The notes below the pieces were generated by a model. That model was not told the DNA's origin. It ran no database searches and worked only from the letters and a program-made list of their open reading frames with translations. A DNA stretch of 64,000 bases, from positions 1,116,001 through 1,180,000 of the forward strand of contig JAHQRK010000020.1 of NCBI GenBank assembly GCA_019828595.1, read 5' to 3'. Shown here piece after piece: positions 1 through 10,028 of this stretch. How positions within the stretch are numbered: position 1 is the first letter of the stretch; each line of letters starts with the position of its first letter. Made by a program: the position numbers and the translations under genes. The DNA is from Aphanomyces cochlioides (taxonomy: Eukaryota; Oomycota; Saprolegniomycetes; Saprolegniales; Verrucalvaceae).

Positions 1-1308
1 CGACTAGGTCGCCATATCTACATGTTACTGTGACAAAGGAAAGCGGTCTACTTGGCTTCGGTGTTGTGCCCGTGAAAGCTATGTGTGGCATTCAAGTCTC
101 GACAATTCAACCCGACTCGAGCGCAGCCAAAGCTGGCCTCCAAGTTGGAGATGTGTTGCTCAAGCTCAACTCAAAAGATGTGAGCGCTATGCCTTTGCCA
201 TCCATTATTCAAATCCTTCAAGCGGTTGAACCTGGCAACGCTTTGCACATTTTCCTCTTTCGACCATCAATTGGAATGCCAATGCCAAAACCATTAGCAA
301 CTGACTCGCTCCAACCACCTGCTAAGAAACCAAAGACTCATACACCAGAATACCTCGTCAAGAAACAAGTCGAGACACTGACGAAGGATCTCCAGACCGT
401 CACTGCGGAGAAGGATAAACTGAGTGAAAAGAACGCATCGCTAAGAAAGAAAGTCCAGCAAATGGTCATCTCTGCTGATGAAGCCCGCTTGAAAATTAAA
501 GCCGAGTATGACCAAAAGATTGCAAGTTTGACTGCCGAGAAGACTGCCCTTCAGACAACAATAGCAACGCTACAAGCTCAAGCTCGGCTGGACAGTCGAG
601 CTGTCTTTGATACGACTATCACAACGGACATGAAAGTCCAGCTGGATGCTTTACAACGACAAGTAACTCAATTTGAGGAACTCGACAAGAAACGCAAGGA
701 AACACAGAAAGCTCATCTCCAATTGGAGCTTAAACTTGCAGGTACGATGATATTACTAGACGACGTGACTCATCGAGGCTGTTAGACAAACATCGACGCC
801 AGTTGCTCGTGCTCATTGTAGACAAGGTGTCGGCAGAACTCAAATCTATTTCCCAAGTCAAGGCACAATCCAGTCTGCGCAACAATGCATTTGGATCAAC
901 CGGACTACCCGTGCATGTGAAAATCCAACTCGAATTGGTCCGAAGGATAGCCGTGCAGCGCCTCTTTGGCCTCCAATCAAACTTGGATTCACTCGGGTTT
1001 CCAGCATTGACACCTGTCCAAGTACAACTAAATGAAAACCAGCTCACTGAGGTACACCACATGTTTGGAAGCATCTAAACGTCCATGAATGAATAGATTT
1101 TTGGCAAGCAATTGGTATGTGAAGAACGAGCAGGTCTCAATTTAGTTGCTAAAGCCCCAATGGTAAGATCAAGTCATATCAAGCGCTTAAATAACGAAAT
1201 GCCTTCTAGGACATCCATTATGACCCAACAAGTGAAACACTGAGTCTCCAATGCAAATGGACAGAGCAAAATATCATTCGAGAGATTGCCCGATCGATTC
1301 GAATGTAA
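1..1308 (+). CDS. PDZ-domain coiled-coil protein (5' end outside window)
   Basis: The frame is open from the first base, so the N-terminus and probably earlier exons lie left of the window. The first ~85 residues form a PDZ domain: the carboxylate-binding loop reads GLLGFGV, followed by the usual DSSAAKAGLQVGD segment. PDZ domains bind C-terminal peptides of partner proteins. A Lys/Glu-rich coiled coil follows (about 110-240). Four exons can be joined: 1-741, 786-1051, 1097-1162 and 1210-1308, with GT..AG introns of 44, 45 and 47 bp. All joins keep frame, and the last exon ends in TAA at 1306-1308. A shorter model would stop at 1078 by reading through the second intron; the spliced version is preferred because frame stays open through two further exons. 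It is probably a cytoplasmic scaffold, but no orthologue is recognised. Confidence 0.72.
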
Positions 1309-1703
1309 ACTCTAGAACAATCTAGAACAAACTTTTGCGGTCATTCTCTCTGTCTTGTCCTGCTCTCACTTTAATTCCACTCAAAACTGGACCATGGTAC
1401 TTTGTTTTCACCCTGTAGCTAGCATCAATCACTCGTTTTGGCCTCATTAGTTGTTGTACATCGAACTCAAACTCATCAACAGATATATAGCATAAATGCG
1501 ACTCATAGCTGAAGCTTGGGGCTTTTCCATCGCCATAAACTCAATGCTTATCCAAGAAATTTGACCCTCTCCGATTGATTCCGCGAGTCAACGTTGCATT
1601 TATTGGCCAATCAAAACACTAAAAAAAATGACAAAACTTAATTTGATTGGCTATAATTAAGCCAATGCACTGGAATGGATCTTGAAGAGTCGCCACGTTT
1701 GTT
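1309..1703. promoter_or_regulatory. Intergenic region with clustered CCAAT boxes
   Basis: No gene is seen. The 100 bp before the next ATG hold a palindromic double CCAAT box (ATTGGCCAAT, 1602-1611) and further ATTGG (1646-1650) and CCAAT (1662-1666) copies. CCAAT boxes are bound by the NF-Y complex in eukaryotes; its use here is inferred. Confidence 0.35.
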
Positions 1704-2480
1704 ATGGAATGGGAGTATCTCCAAGTGCGCAACTTGCGCTTCTACGTCGCGATCCACACGGCATACATGCGCCAGAGAGCTAGAAGCGTTGGTGTTTCTC
1801 CCGAAAGTACGCAGTTTGACCTACGCCATCCTCACTTGGAGCTCCACTTGGAGAATTACTACATGATGGTCATACATCAATCCTGCCAAGAATTCATTGC
1901 CCACGCCCAATACGACTTACTCCAACTTATTAAAGACGAGAAGTTGCAACTGCTATCCCAGGTAAGGAGCTACGCCAAGCGTGAGCACGTTAAGATAGCT
2001 CTCGCGACCGACATGCAGCAAGCTGTGCCTGGAATTTGGATTACTAGTGTGGCTGCAGTTGACAGACTCCTCGCACGCAATCAAGAATCGCCTCCAAAAT
2101 TTCGTCGATGCTTTGTATGCTGTACAAAACAGAAATCACTACCGCTGCTCCAGAGCGATGACTCTCTGGACCTGATGATTGAAAACGAAGAAACGATCGA
2201 CTTGGCATCGACCGTCCAACGACTCATTGAGAAGCATATCTCATACAAGTATATCGTCCTATACTGTGACAATGGCTATCGTCTCAGTGGAGCAGTGTGC
2301 ATTGCATATGTCATGAAAGTTCACTTGCTCCCTCTCGACGCAGCCACTGCCGTTGTTCGCGCAGCTAGAATGCTCGTCGAACCTTCGCGCGAACTATACA
2401 GAGCACTTCGAGCATTTGAAGAGAGCCTCAAGCTCGACCTCGACAACCCAAACTTGTTTCAACCATTGTTAAATAAATAA
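1704..2480 (+). CDS. Dual-specificity phosphatase-like protein, active site degenerate
   Basis: Single-exon ORF of 258 aa. Residues ~170-250 align by pattern with the dual-specificity phosphatase fold: a VLYC segment leads into the P-loop region, then an AYVMK helix and the basic helix that ends DUSP domains. The catalytic loop normally reads H-C-x2-G-x2-R-S (CX5R). Here it reads Y-C-D-N-G-Y-R-L-S, so the Cys is kept but His is Tyr and the Arg is one position early with Leu at its normal place. Catalysis is therefore doubtful, and a pseudophosphatase or phospho-reader role is more likely. The N-terminal 150 residues are not recognised. The ATG at 1704 was chosen because it gives the longest frame; an ATG at 1675 opens only a 63-codon ORF in another frame. 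Confidence 0.6.
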   Translation: MEWEYLQVRNLRFYVAIHTAYMRQRARSVGVSPESTQFDLRHPHLELHLENYYMMVIHQSCQEFIAHAQYDLLQLIKDEKLQLLSQVRSYAKREHVKIALATDMQQAVPGIWITSVAAVDRLLARNQESPPKFRRCFVCCTKQKSLPLLQSDDSLDLMIENEETIDLASTVQRLIEKHISYKYIVLYCDNGYRLSGAVCIAYVMKVHLLPLDAATAVVRAARMLVEPSRELYRALRAFEESLKLDLDNPNLFQPLLNK

Positions 2481-2820
2481 ACCTTCCCAGTCTTTGCATT
2501 GCTGATCGCAATGATCTCAACAGCGATGTGCTCTACTTGCATCTCTGTCTCGCTCCAATTTTTAGCCGAATTCAATGTATTCCTTCACAGAAATACGCCG
2601 AATTCAATTGCTCCTTTAGGTTTTTAGGCTGATAGCTTATCAAATCAGAGGCTAAGGAAGAGGAAGTGAGATTCTGTGTCTTAAGTGCTCTGGTGTTGCT
2701 GCAAATTCGTAGCCTTGAAGCGACTTTGATTGCTGCGTTCGGTTGGGGATGAAGGGGTAAGGAGTGCAGGGTTTAGGGTTGAAGGGGTTTTAAACTTTTC
2801 TAAAAAATCATTTTGGAAAA
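2481..2820. promoter_or_regulatory. Intergenic/promoter region with telo-box-like motif
   Basis: No ORF of note. About 40-50 bp before the ATG at 2821 lies GGGTTTAGGGTT (2769-2780), the reverse complement of the telo-box (AAACCCTAA-type) that precedes translation-related genes in plants. A function here is only a suggestion. Confidence 0.3.
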
Positions 2821-4314
2821 ATGTTGGATCGCGACGAGGTTGAAGCATTAGCGGATGGATCGTATGACATTACTACGACATGGGAGGATATCAAGGCCGA
2901 GGGAAATGCCTGGTTTGCGAAGAAAGAGTACAAGAAAGCGTTCGAAAAGTACGAGCTTGCATTGCGCTCGGCGCCACATGATCAAGTGCATTTCCTCCAT
3001 GGAAACCGAGCCACGTGTTTGTTCCACTTGAAGGAATTTCGCGACGCGCTCGACGAAATCAATAAAGCTCTCGAGTCTATGCCGACCTGGGATAAGGGGC
3101 TTTATCGTAAGCAATGCATCGTCCAAGCCATTGCCAAGGAAAAAGCCAAACAACTCAACATTCCACTTGGATCTGTCTATGCTGACAAAGCCCACGTAAT
3201 TTCCGATGCGAATCCGACGAAAGAGTCTACACTACTCTGGAGACGGCTTATCAGTAGTCTGGACAGCGCCAACCAGGATGTCTTGGATGGCGTCTTCGCT
3301 CGCTTGACGAATGACAAGGAGTTTCGCCGAGTCATGTATCCTGGACTTACCATTGACGATATTACAAAAAAGAATCTGCCTCGTTCTCTCAAGCAGCTCC
3401 TCGAAGATCCGTGGTATGAGCAAGAAATGATAGATCTCATGCCAAAGGTCCAAGCCAAAGCTACATCTGTGCTCGAAAACGTCAAGCGTAAGGCAGCAGC
3501 GCAAGGAGAATTCATGGATGCTGCCACTGAAACAGCGCTGCGTCCGCAGGTACTACAAAATCAATGTTCTTTCTTTACGCTATCAATTTAGGTATTACGG
3601 GAAGCATTTGGGCGGGAAGTTCTGGCCATGATTCAGCGCGTGGCAGTCGCCAAGCATGCTGTGTTAGCGCAAGACACCCGCTGCATTGCAGATCCACATG
3701 CCGAGCGCGCCACGTGGGATGTCCTTGGCTCATCGACCCTTGACAACCTTTTCAATACTGGCGTTGGCATTCAAGATGCGTTTCTGGGCGAAGACTTTAT
3801 CCCATTGTTGCAGTCAGACGTTGCTCGAATGTGGAAACAAAACCAGCTCGTCGAGACGGCTGATCGAACATTTATGCGTTTTGTTTCAATAGAAGACACG
3901 AGTGAAAGCTTTCCTGCTCTCGCAGAGCTCTTGGATAAACTGCTCTCAATCCCCTATGAGATCAACTTGAAACGACAGTCGCAATTATGCGCAGAAGAGT
4001 CCATCGCTGGCGCAACAAGCGTCGTGGCGTTTCCAAGAGGTGTTGGTCAGCCACTGCGTCTTGATTGTGGTACAGATGCCGCAACAGACAATGGCTATCG
4101 CTTGTCTTGCTTGTACGCTGTGCAGTCGACAAATGACCAAATGGTACATCTCCAAAGGGCCACCAAGCAAGCCAGCAAGAGCGAAGAGCACGTCGAAGTT
4201 GTTACCGACCGGTTGGTTTTATTCAAGAGCCAGCAAGTGCTCCATGAACTCACGTCGAATACTGGCGACGACAATTTGTTCTACGTAGTGTTTCGGATCC
4301 ACGGTCGACTGTAA
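2821..4314 (+). CDS. TPR protein with C-terminal prolyl-4-hydroxylase (EGLN)-like domain
   Basis: Two exons, 2821-3549 and 3592-4314, flank a 42-bp intron; the frame is continuous and gives 482-483 aa. Residues ~20-115 are TPR repeats of the co-chaperone type (EGNAWFAKKEYKKAFEKY opening). A helical middle follows. The last ~130 residues resemble the EGLN/PHD family of 2-oxoglutarate, Fe(II)-dependent dioxygenases: a RLDCGTDAATDNG loop, a LSCLYAV strand and the DRLVLFKSQQVLHEL strand. In active PHDs the first loop is H-x-D and an Arg after the distal His binds 2-oxoglutarate. Here the first His is Arg, the Asp and distal His remain, and no Arg is seen at the co-substrate position. Activity is doubtful. 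The gene ends 8 bp from the convergent neighbour. Confidence 0.65.
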
Positions 4315-4322
4315 TGATCTAC

Positions 4323-6178
4323 CTATGACGTGGCAGCCTCTCCTTCCAGTTGAATGGAAATGGCATGACATGGCAGTCCAAGACGGCGTGGATTTTGTGG
4401 ACTCAGTTGCTTTTTTGGCTTTGGTTTGGTGTTATAGCGATTTTTTTCCTGACCTGGCGCTACTTTGGGCAAGTTTTGACGTTTTGGATGAAGCGATGGC
4501 ATTGAACATGATGAAGACATGCCTCCTCCGGGTATTGCTGCTTTGGCTGGATGATATGTCGTTGCAATTTCCTCAAGAGATAAAATGTGCTGGCTAGATG
4601 CGAGGGAAGATGATGAGGCTGATGGTTTCCAGTGAGATTTGCCTCGAAAACGAAGTTGATGGAGTTTTTTCTGGGTGGTGGATTGATTCGAACGTGACTC
4701 ATGATGTGGCTGGACGAGTGGCAATGGTGGACCGAATGAATGGCTCTGCACCTTCGATTGCGTTTGAAGACAGGACGAAAAGGACGACGAAGAGGAAGGT
4801 GTTGCAAGTATTGCGGGCACTGGAGACATGTGACGGTGGCTCCAGCAAGTTATGCACGTCATTGTGAAGCATGGAGAGCACCACAAGACAACTTGGTTGA
4901 TCGCACAGACACAGCACACCAAGACAAGCTCATCTCCGTTCTTGTCGTCGTTGTCCTCCTTAAGATTATGTCCGATGACTTCTTGGTTGTCCTGTGGATT
5001 TTTTGTCGGGGCATGTGGATCTTTCAGAGACAGTGAGCGGCGCTGTCCTTTGATCTTGCGAGACTTTTGCTGATTCAATGAGGACTGCTTTGCCAAATCA
5101 AGGGAGATCTCCGTAGCTGGCCCATCATCCCTCGCTCCAGCTCCAGCTTGATTGGTGTTTAAGTGCTGATTCTGTTGGTCTTGCTGGCTTTGCTCATTGC
5201 TGCAAGTCGCCGTGGAGAGAGGAAGTTCATAGCTATGAAAAGATTTACGCAGTCGAAGTCTTTGCTCGATTTGGTACTGATGAGCAATCTAAACAGCAAG
5301 TGCTCAATGACAATCTTGTCGATCTATTTCAAATGTACCTTGGCATCGTTGGCCATATCTCTCGAGGAGAAAGACGACGACGAAGGAGTTCGCACTTGGT
5401 GACGACTGGAAATGTCTTGGTCTTCGTCTTGCAAAATGAGCGTGGGATTTGCACGGAGCTCCATGCCAATTCGTTGTCCTCCGCCCACTCCTTTGGCTGA
5501 GGCTGTTTTTGTGGCGAGAGCAGGAACTAGATGAAAAGGTCGAACAGAGACAATGTCACCCAGAGCTTGGAACGTAAACGACGACGACGATGAAGTGGGA
5601 CGCACAAGAGCAGCCACGAGCTCGTACAGGCCTTGAAAACAGTCTTGGACGCTCGTATAAGTCATGACAGGCACAAGAATCTGACACAAGGCACTACCAA
5701 ACGATGTCAAGTCCATGGACAAAGCTGTGCTGACGCCATGCGATGGAAGCACCACGCGAGGATATCGTTTCGCCAGGCGTTGTGCCACGAGATCCATCGT
5801 CTCGGGCTGAATCTTGGAGTGAATGCCACCCGCCGCATCCTGCACGGCGCTCCATATCGGCTCCAGAGCTTTATGAATATCCTGCCGCATCGACTCCGAC
5901 TCGAGCATCCATGTAAACATGGCGGAAGTGTGCTTATCATGGACACGAGGAAACAAAACCCCACTACTTGCTGCTGCTGTCGATTGCGAAGCAGTCGATG
6001 CGCGTCCTGACGATGAGGTCAATCTAGATGATGCTGTTGTCTTGGATTTTCCGTCGCCAGTGTGCCGCCTTGGCTGATGTGTGGAGATGACTGCATCCTC
6101 GAGGAAAGCTTGGTCTTCCTCGGCGAGCTCAGCATGCAGCAAGGCATCCGTGTCGAAATCGCCCCATCGATCGAGCAT
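4323..6178 (-). CDS. B-box-type zinc-finger protein, 601 aa
   Basis: Two exons, complement of 5339-6178 and 4323-5288, are separated by a 50-bp intron (minus-strand GTACAT...TTTAG); the join is phase 0. The N-terminal exon has an acidic start, a Ser/Thr/Ala-rich linker and a ~130-residue helical segment not assigned to a family. The second exon has a Cys/His cluster (CCVCAINQ..C..C..C..C..H.H, roughly residues 400-435) spaced like a B-box zinc finger, then a low-complexity Ser/Pro/Gln/Lys tail. B-boxes mediate protein contacts. Role unknown. It is divergent from the next gene over about 90 bp and convergent with the TPR gene. Confidence 0.6.
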
Positions 6179-6266
6179 TTCTCAAGAAAGTAACGATGAC
6201 GGCGCGGCTAAAATTGGAACCACGAACGATCACACTGACGGTTATCTCCATTTCAACTCTGCTTGG

Positions 6267-7178
6267 ATGCATGCTCGATCGGTGCGCAAGAAGCGCAATG
6301 ACGCCGCGAGTCTGAAATTTTGTGACGTCCAGTGGCGTTTCCTCCGATCGGCTCCAACGACACCGACGTCACGTTCAGCGAATTTGATGCCATCGTCGCC
6401 AGAATCCATTTTATCCCGTGGCTTTTTGGACCGCCTCGAGACGGAATACACCGCTACCGACGCTGATCCAGAAGCCTCTAGTCCATCACGAAGCGTCCTC
6501 GCTAAGCTCCATGGCAAAGCAGCACGAGATGACATGCTTGACTCTCTCATGACGGAGCTGCAGAAGACTCGCCAGGAGAAGAATCAAATGCAGCACCATC
6601 AGCGTCATCACGACCCTTCCCACGATAGCTCACCACGGATTGACACGATTGCGACGGCTAAGGGGGTGGCTGGAAGAGTGAGTCGACGGCGACGGTCGTC
6701 GATTTACAATCCAGAGGACATGGCCGCCGCCCGTGCGAATGCCAAAGCAGCAGTCCAAGCATCCCTCGAAGCTGCACATGACAAGGGACCACTTGTCGAG
6801 CCAAGCCCAGACCGTCCGACGACCCCCAATATCGTATGGCGAACGACAGACTGTGTCCATCTTGCACAGGACATTCCAGCTCAATTGCTTCTGATAACTC
6901 CATCGCCACGGGTGGAGAAGGTTCAACCAAAGTCTCCAGGGGACCGGAAGGCCAAGTACGGCGCGTGGTACATGCCTCCGAAAGATTGGCATAAAACGCT
7001 CGGAGATGGCGCGATGCAGGCCACGAAAGATGAAGACGACGTCGGGAGATCGAAACGTCAAGACGTTGCTAAGCTCTTCATTGCTCGAGAGTACCACAAG
7101 TTCATCATGACCGACAATGACGCCAACGTACCAGCGTACCTTGCAACGCAAAAGGGAGGACAACAACAACCTGGTTAA
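6267..7178 (+). CDS. FAM47-like / hypothetical basic protein
   Basis: The frame is open from 6081, but its first 98 bp would overlap the 5' end of the divergent gene. The ATG at 6267 is preferred and gives ~303 aa; the true start is uncertain. Most of the protein is basic, Ser-rich and probably disordered, with short helical segments. The C-terminal block KYGAWYMPPKDWHK followed by a KLFIAREYHKFI helix resembles the conserved C-terminus of the FAM47 family, whose function is poorly known. It ends 8 bp from the convergent O-methyltransferase stop codon. Confidence 0.5.
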   Translation: MHARSVRKKRNDAASLKFCDVQWRFLRSAPTTPTSRSANLMPSSPESILSRGFLDRLETEYTATDADPEASSPSRSVLAKLHGKAARDDMLDSLMTELQKTRQEKNQMQHHQRHHDPSHDSSPRIDTIATAKGVAGRVSRRRRSSIYNPEDMAAARANAKAAVQASLEAAHDKGPLVEPSPDRPTTPNIVWRTTDCVHLAQDIPAQLLLITPSPRVEKVQPKSPGDRKAKYGAWYMPPKDWHKTLGDGAMQATKDEDDVGRSKRQDVAKLFIAREYHKFIMTDNDANVPAYLATQKGGQQQPG

Positions 7179-7185
7179 AGACAAT

Positions 7186-8295
7186 CTATGCGGTCGCTTC
7201 GAGCACGGCAAATGGCGTCGATGTGCGGATGACACGCGTGAGTTTGAGATCAGCTTGGCGGAACAACTCGGCAAATTCAGCTTCGGTGCGTTCTCGGCCG
7301 TTGAACATGACGAGCATATTCATGTCGACAAGAGATTCTGTGCCTTGGACCAAGACTTCTACAACCAAGACGCGGCCAGACGTGTCCATTGAAGCGCGAA
7401 TGTTCTTGAGGATCTTCACACAATCTTCATCGGTCCATTCGTGCAACACGTGCTTGACCAAGTAGAGATCGCCCGGGGGGACAGAGTCGAAGAAATCACC
7501 TGAAATGAGATCAATGTCGTCGCCAACAAGACTTGCAGCCGCGTCAATCACTTCAGGTCGTTCAAAGAGAATGCCACGGATGCTGGGGCGGTTTAACTTT
7601 TGCAAGACGTCGACGAGGAAATCACCGTGCGCACCGCCAATGTCTACAATGCACATGTCGTCCGATGCAATTTCCTCAAATGGATACACGTCTAAGCAAA
7701 CAGCTGCCGACATGTTGTTGATGTTTTGCATTGCTTCGTTGAATGTATGGCCTTCGTCTGGATGTTTCGAGTAGTAGCTGCCCAAATCCGCGCCGAGTTC
7801 CTATAAGACATCGCATCAATTCCATTGAATAAGTCACAAAATGAATACCATTTCTGTTGCCGGGACACCGGATGCAATCGTCGATTCAATGTTGCCCCAA
7901 GGAAGCCAATGTCCTGGAGCACACATCGCGACAAGGTACGCACGCATGGATCCAGGCACATCCGAGATCAAGCATTCCCCAGTCGCCGTCAGTGCAAACA
8001 CATTGCTTTCGGAATGTTCGAGGAATCCCATCGTGGAGACGGCGCGCAACAAGCGAAACACGCTGTCTTCATGCAGATTGAAATGCGCTGCGATTTCCGT
8101 CGACGTGCGCGGACCATCTCGGAGAAAATCTGGGATCTTCAACGACGCAACAGTCGACAGGCACCGCGTGGCCCAGAGATTTCTCACGCACTCAAACACT
8201 TGCATCGCCGGTTCTGCCATCTTTGCTCTTCCGACGAAATGTTGAAATGACCGCAAAATGTACTCCTGTGTGATACAGTACATGTTACCTGTCAA
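7186..8295 (-). CDS. SAM-dependent O-methyltransferase (plant COMT/ASMT-type family 2)
   Basis: Two exons, complement of 7849-8295 and 7186-7800, with a 48-bp intron; the phase-0 join gives 353 aa, normal for the family. Residues ~25-110 form the winged-helix dimerisation domain (KIPDFLRDGPRTSTEIAAHF region). The Rossmann core has the SAM motif VDIGGAHGDF, a GDFF loop, and KHVLHEWTDEDCV containing the catalytic His that deprotonates the acceptor hydroxyl. Such enzymes methylate small phenolic or indolic molecules; the substrate cannot be read from sequence. The first ATG is at 8295 and an in-frame alternative lies at 8220 (MAEPAM). A Tc1-type transposon ends 22 bp upstream of the first ATG, so the native promoter has been displaced or replaced. 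Confidence 0.85.
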
Positions 8296-8317
8296 TATTT
8301 ATCTTCAAGTCGGGGAA

Positions 8318-9869
8318 TATAAAGTCTGGCCGGAAACTATACACGCATCCACATTTTTTGCTGCTGCTCATACGATGGTGTAGCAACGATGAAGCCTTTT
8401 AAGCAAAGAGGGTAGATTGATCGTTCTCATTGAGTGGTGAGATGCGTCTCGGTGATATCGCTACAAGTGAGCTAAACTTCACGTTTCTTGAAAATGAGAC
8501 TGGCCGGAAACTATAAATGCACCCATCCTATTTAGAGCTTTCGTAAAGAAAAACGCCTATTTAGACTGCGAAATTAGGTGGTTTTTTTACCCAATTGATT
8601 GCCGAGTTGGAAGCACTAGTCAGTTCAGTCTCACTTTTGCACCATGCCCAGAGGCCGAGCACCGTCACAACAAGAAATTGGTGCCATTTTGGCACTCTAC
8701 CGCGATGGAAAATCAATGCGAGGCATTGCAAAGGCAATAAATCGGACCGACTCCCTCGTAAGAAACGTCCTACGCAATCATTTCCACCCTGCACCGAAAA
8801 AAAGTCGGTAGGCGTCTCAAAATAAGTTCTCGACTCGTTCGACGCATTTTTCGACTCGCCTGTGTCAAACAAATGTCGTCTAGGAAGATTGAGTCTGCAA
8901 TAAAGTTTCAAGTCATGCGAACAAAGATTCTAACGGTGCTATGGCAATCGAAATTCGCCAAGTGTATCAGGCGAAAACCCAATCCGCACCTCAACGCCCA
9001 CCACCGAAAAGCTCGCATTGCGTTTGCGAAGAAATACCTCCAGAAATGGGGGTTATGGGAGAGCGTTGTCTTCAGTGATGAAAAGAAGTTTAACTTGGAC
9101 GGCCCTGACGGATGTCAGCATTACTGGCATGACATTCGAAAGGAGCCTGAACTCTACTCCAAGCGCGTCATGGGCGGTGGCTCAGTCATGATTTGGGCTG
9201 CCATATCAAACTGTGGAAGATCCCACGTAGCTATACTTGAAGGTAAACAAAACTCCTCCAAGTATATTGAAACACTACGGGAGTATCTTTTGCCATACCT
9301 GCAATATATGCGTGAAGAATGTGGCATTGAAAACCCAATTTTCCAGCATGACGGAGCCCGAATTCATATCGCCAAGGCCACCAAAGAGTTTCTCGATGAG
9401 CACGGTGTTAACGTTTTGGAGTGGCCAACAAAGCGCCCCCACTTGAACATAATCGAGAACGTATGGGGCTCTTGGCTCGCTCAGTGAACGAGAATGGCCG
9501 CCAATTTGACTCTGTGCATGATTTGAAGCTCCAAATCAAGCGAAGCTGGACTACGATAACTACAGATTACCTCAGGCGCCTTGTCGATGACGTACCAACA
9601 CGACTAGCTGAGGTAATCCTCAAACGAGGTGCCAGCATCGATCGTTAAGCTTTGATAATTGAGTGCATTTATAGATTCCGGCCAGTCTCAATTTCTAGAA
9701 ATGTCAAATTTGATTCACTCGATGCGATATCACCGAGACATATGTCATCACTCGACGAGAATGATCATTTTACCCTCTATGTTTAAAGGGTTTCACCGTT
9801 GGTACAACATGCTGTGAGCAGCAGCAAAAATACTGGGTGCGTGTATAGTTTCCGGCCGGACTTTATATA
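8318..9869. mobile_element. Tc1/mariner-type DNA transposon with IR/DR ends
   Basis: The element is ~1.55 kb. Long imperfect terminal inverted repeats (~210 bp, roughly 8318-8530 and 9660-9869) each contain two copies of a ~25-bp motif with core CTGGCCGGAAACTATA: outer copies near 8324-8350 and 9835-9863, inner copies near 8497-8525 and 9662-9693. Two direct repeats inside each inverted repeat is the IR/DR layout known from Sleeping Beauty- and Minos-like Tc1 elements, where both are transposase binding sites. The ends lie in TATA sequence, consistent with TA target duplication. The transposase inside has two frameshifts. Confidence 0.85.
8644..9648 (+). pseudogene. Tc1-family transposase, DD34E, two frameshifts
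   Basis: Three frame segments read as one Tc1-like transposase. The first (from ATG 8644) has the paired-like HTH and stops after a run of seven A at ~8793-8799; removing one A restores the frame into the second HTH. The middle carries the catalytic core: first Asp in VVFSDEKKF, second in QHDGARIH, and Glu in the IIENVWG block. There are 34 residues between the second Asp and Glu, the DD34E signature of Tc1. A second frameshift near 9463 (one base missing) moves the C-terminus into the frame ending at 9648. A defective copy is more likely than an active one unless the indels are sequencing errors. Confidence 0.8.
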
Positions 9870-10028
9870 TAATCTCATACAAAATACTTCTAGATAACGA
9901 CATTTGTCGAGGGAGTAGGGAATCTTTGTCTTTGTCACCTTATAAATATTAATTTTGACAGTATATGCATTTCCATTGGTCGATTTTTTGGCGGGGAATC
10001 GCATTTTTGGATTAGTGTTGGTGAGGCC

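Noticed and set aside
730..1074. 114-codon minus ORF
   Set aside because: Antisense to the PDZ/coiled-coil exons and contains no recognisable domain.
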